Assembly: GCF_004364125.1 (NCBI RefSeq)
Contig: NZ_SNZV01000003.1
Coordinates: forward strand, 310,001 to 374,000
Source: Sphingobacterium paludis
Lineage (GTDB): Bacteria; Bacteroidota; Bacteroidia; Sphingobacteriales; Sphingobacteriaceae
Direction: 5' to 3'
Length of the DNA stretch: 64,000 nucleotides
Position 1 is the first letter of the stretch; the number at the start of each line of letters is the position of its first letter. A model generated the notes under the pieces. That model made no database searches and was not told where the DNA came from. It worked only from the letters and a program-made list of their open reading frames with translations. Both the position numbers and the translations under genes were made by a program. Of this stretch, positions 63,425 to 64,000 are shown one piece after another.

Positions 63425-64000
63425 TTAAAAAATATACTTTGTGCTCAGGAAATTTGAACTGTCGTCGCGAACAATTTCGTTCAATAATTTCTTGTTCTTG
63501 TCCGTATTTTTGGTGGCTACCAACGACCGTATCGAGAACGAGCGCAAGGCGTCGACAACAGACAAGGTACCCTCGGCGCTATCTTTGCGGCCGGTAAACG
63601 GAAAAGTGTCTGGCCCGCGCTGGCATTGGGCGTTGATATTTACTCGGCTCACTTGGTTTACCAATGGATCAATCAAAGAGGATATAACCGCTGCATTATT
63701 ACTGAAAATACTAACCTGCTGCCCGTGCGAAGATTCGATAAGGTATTCGATTGGCTCTTCTAAGTCGTCAAATGGAACGACAGGAATAACCGGCCCAAAT
63801 TGCTCTTCGCGGTACAGCTTCATCTGCGCATTGACCGGGTAGACGATAGCCGGATAGAAGAAAGATTCTACGGTTTCGCCGCCATGCTCATTAACAACCT
63901 TCGCGCCGTGGCTTCTCGCATCTTCCAGGCATTCGGTCAAATAAGCGGGCTTATTGACTTCCGGTAGCGGTGTTAACGCAACGCCCTTTTCCCAAGGCAT
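63425..64000 (-). CDS. GapN-like aldehyde dehydrogenase (5' part outside window)
   Basis: The last 191 residues of an aldehyde dehydrogenase. The text EEQFGPVIPVVPFDDLEEPIEYL, HGQQVSIFSNNAA, VNQVSRVNINAQCQRGPDTFPFTGRKDSAEGTLSVVDAL is close to non-phosphorylating NADP-dependent glyceraldehyde-3-phosphate dehydrogenase (GapN). The catalytic Cys and Glu motifs and the cofactor site would lie upstream, outside the window. It is unclear whether it works in glycolysis bypass or on another aldehyde. Confidence 0.82.
   Translation of the reverse strand: MPWEKGVALTPLPEVNKPAYLTECLEDARSHGAKVVNEHGGETVESFFYPAIVYPVNAQMKLYREEQFGPVIPVVPFDDLEEPIEYLIESSHGQQVSIFSNNAAVISSLIDPLVNQVSRVNINAQCQRGPDTFPFTGRKDSAEGTLSVVDALRSFSIRSLVATKNTDKNKKLLNEIVRDDSSNFLSTKYIF

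Noticed and set aside
1-64000. CRISPR array, rRNA operon or IS transposase
   Set aside because: No regularly spaced repeats, no rRNA-like stretch and no transposase gene were seen.

Overview
The window looks like a chromosomal segment from a Bacteroidota member, most likely the family Sphingobacteriaceae (Sphingobacterium, Pedobacter or relatives). This rests on a SusC/SusD pair, an OMP_b-brl_3-type TonB receptor, Big_5 and DUF6624-type lipoproteins, a tricorn-like S41 peptidase, LytS/LytTR signalling, and promoters resembling TAnnTTTG with weak Shine-Dalgarno signals. No marker gene is present that would fix the genus.

Layout. 0-6.8 kb is leftward housekeeping: a cut-off DUF2461 gene, cdsA, a DUF2007 gene, a CPBP protease, a tricorn-like protease and a zinc-ribbon coiled-coil gene. 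6.8-12.1 kb is a small integrative element bounded by 18-bp direct repeats, with a tyrosine recombinase, a possible HUH nuclease, an XRE regulator and two lipoproteins. It separates the zinc-ribbon gene from the Nif3-like gene. 12.1-25.6 kb is core metabolism and translation: Nif3, an RsmI-like methyltransferase, ApaG, an ABC-F protein, MnmG, gamma carbonic anhydrase, NadB, NadA and ThiL. Two parS-like sites precede mnmG, and a cluster of DnaA boxes lies between nadB and nadA. Genes point mostly left before about 14 kb and mostly right after about 23 kb, so a replication origin in this stretch is plausible. 25.7-32.3 kb is a leucine/ketone-body degradation block (AacS, carboxylase beta subunit, acyl-CoA dehydrogenase, HMG-CoA lyase, enoyl-CoA hydratase). 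Four of its five genes lie between two inverted 126-bp repeats. ScpA and Dxs follow.

36.0-49.9 kb is the most interesting region, a RiPP (modified peptide) locus. It has three candidate precursor peptides, a C39-peptidase ABC exporter, a very short HlyD-like adaptor, a full-length LanB dehydratase, a LytS-type kinase with a LytTR regulator, an outer-membrane receptor, a radical SAM/SPASM maturase and an unknown helical protein. One precursor has a class I lanthipeptide-like leader and a Ser/Thr-dense core but no cysteine, and no LanC cyclase is visible. Three promoters in the locus share one operator layout: two TTCRTCKAAAA-like half-sites 21 bp apart, with a -7 box exactly 37 bp after the second half-site. 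This is probably the LytTR binding site.

50-53 kb holds a small island at tRNA-Lys(CTT), flanked by a 24-bp copy of the tRNA 3' end and carrying a DUF1016/YhcG-type nuclease and a methyltransferase fragment. 53-64 kb holds a lipoprotein metallopeptidase, an MFS transporter, a GNAT acetyltransferase, a SusC/SusD pair, a LacI-type regulator and the 3' part of a GapN-like aldehyde dehydrogenase cut by the window edge.

All family assignments come from reading motifs and translations by eye. No database search was run.
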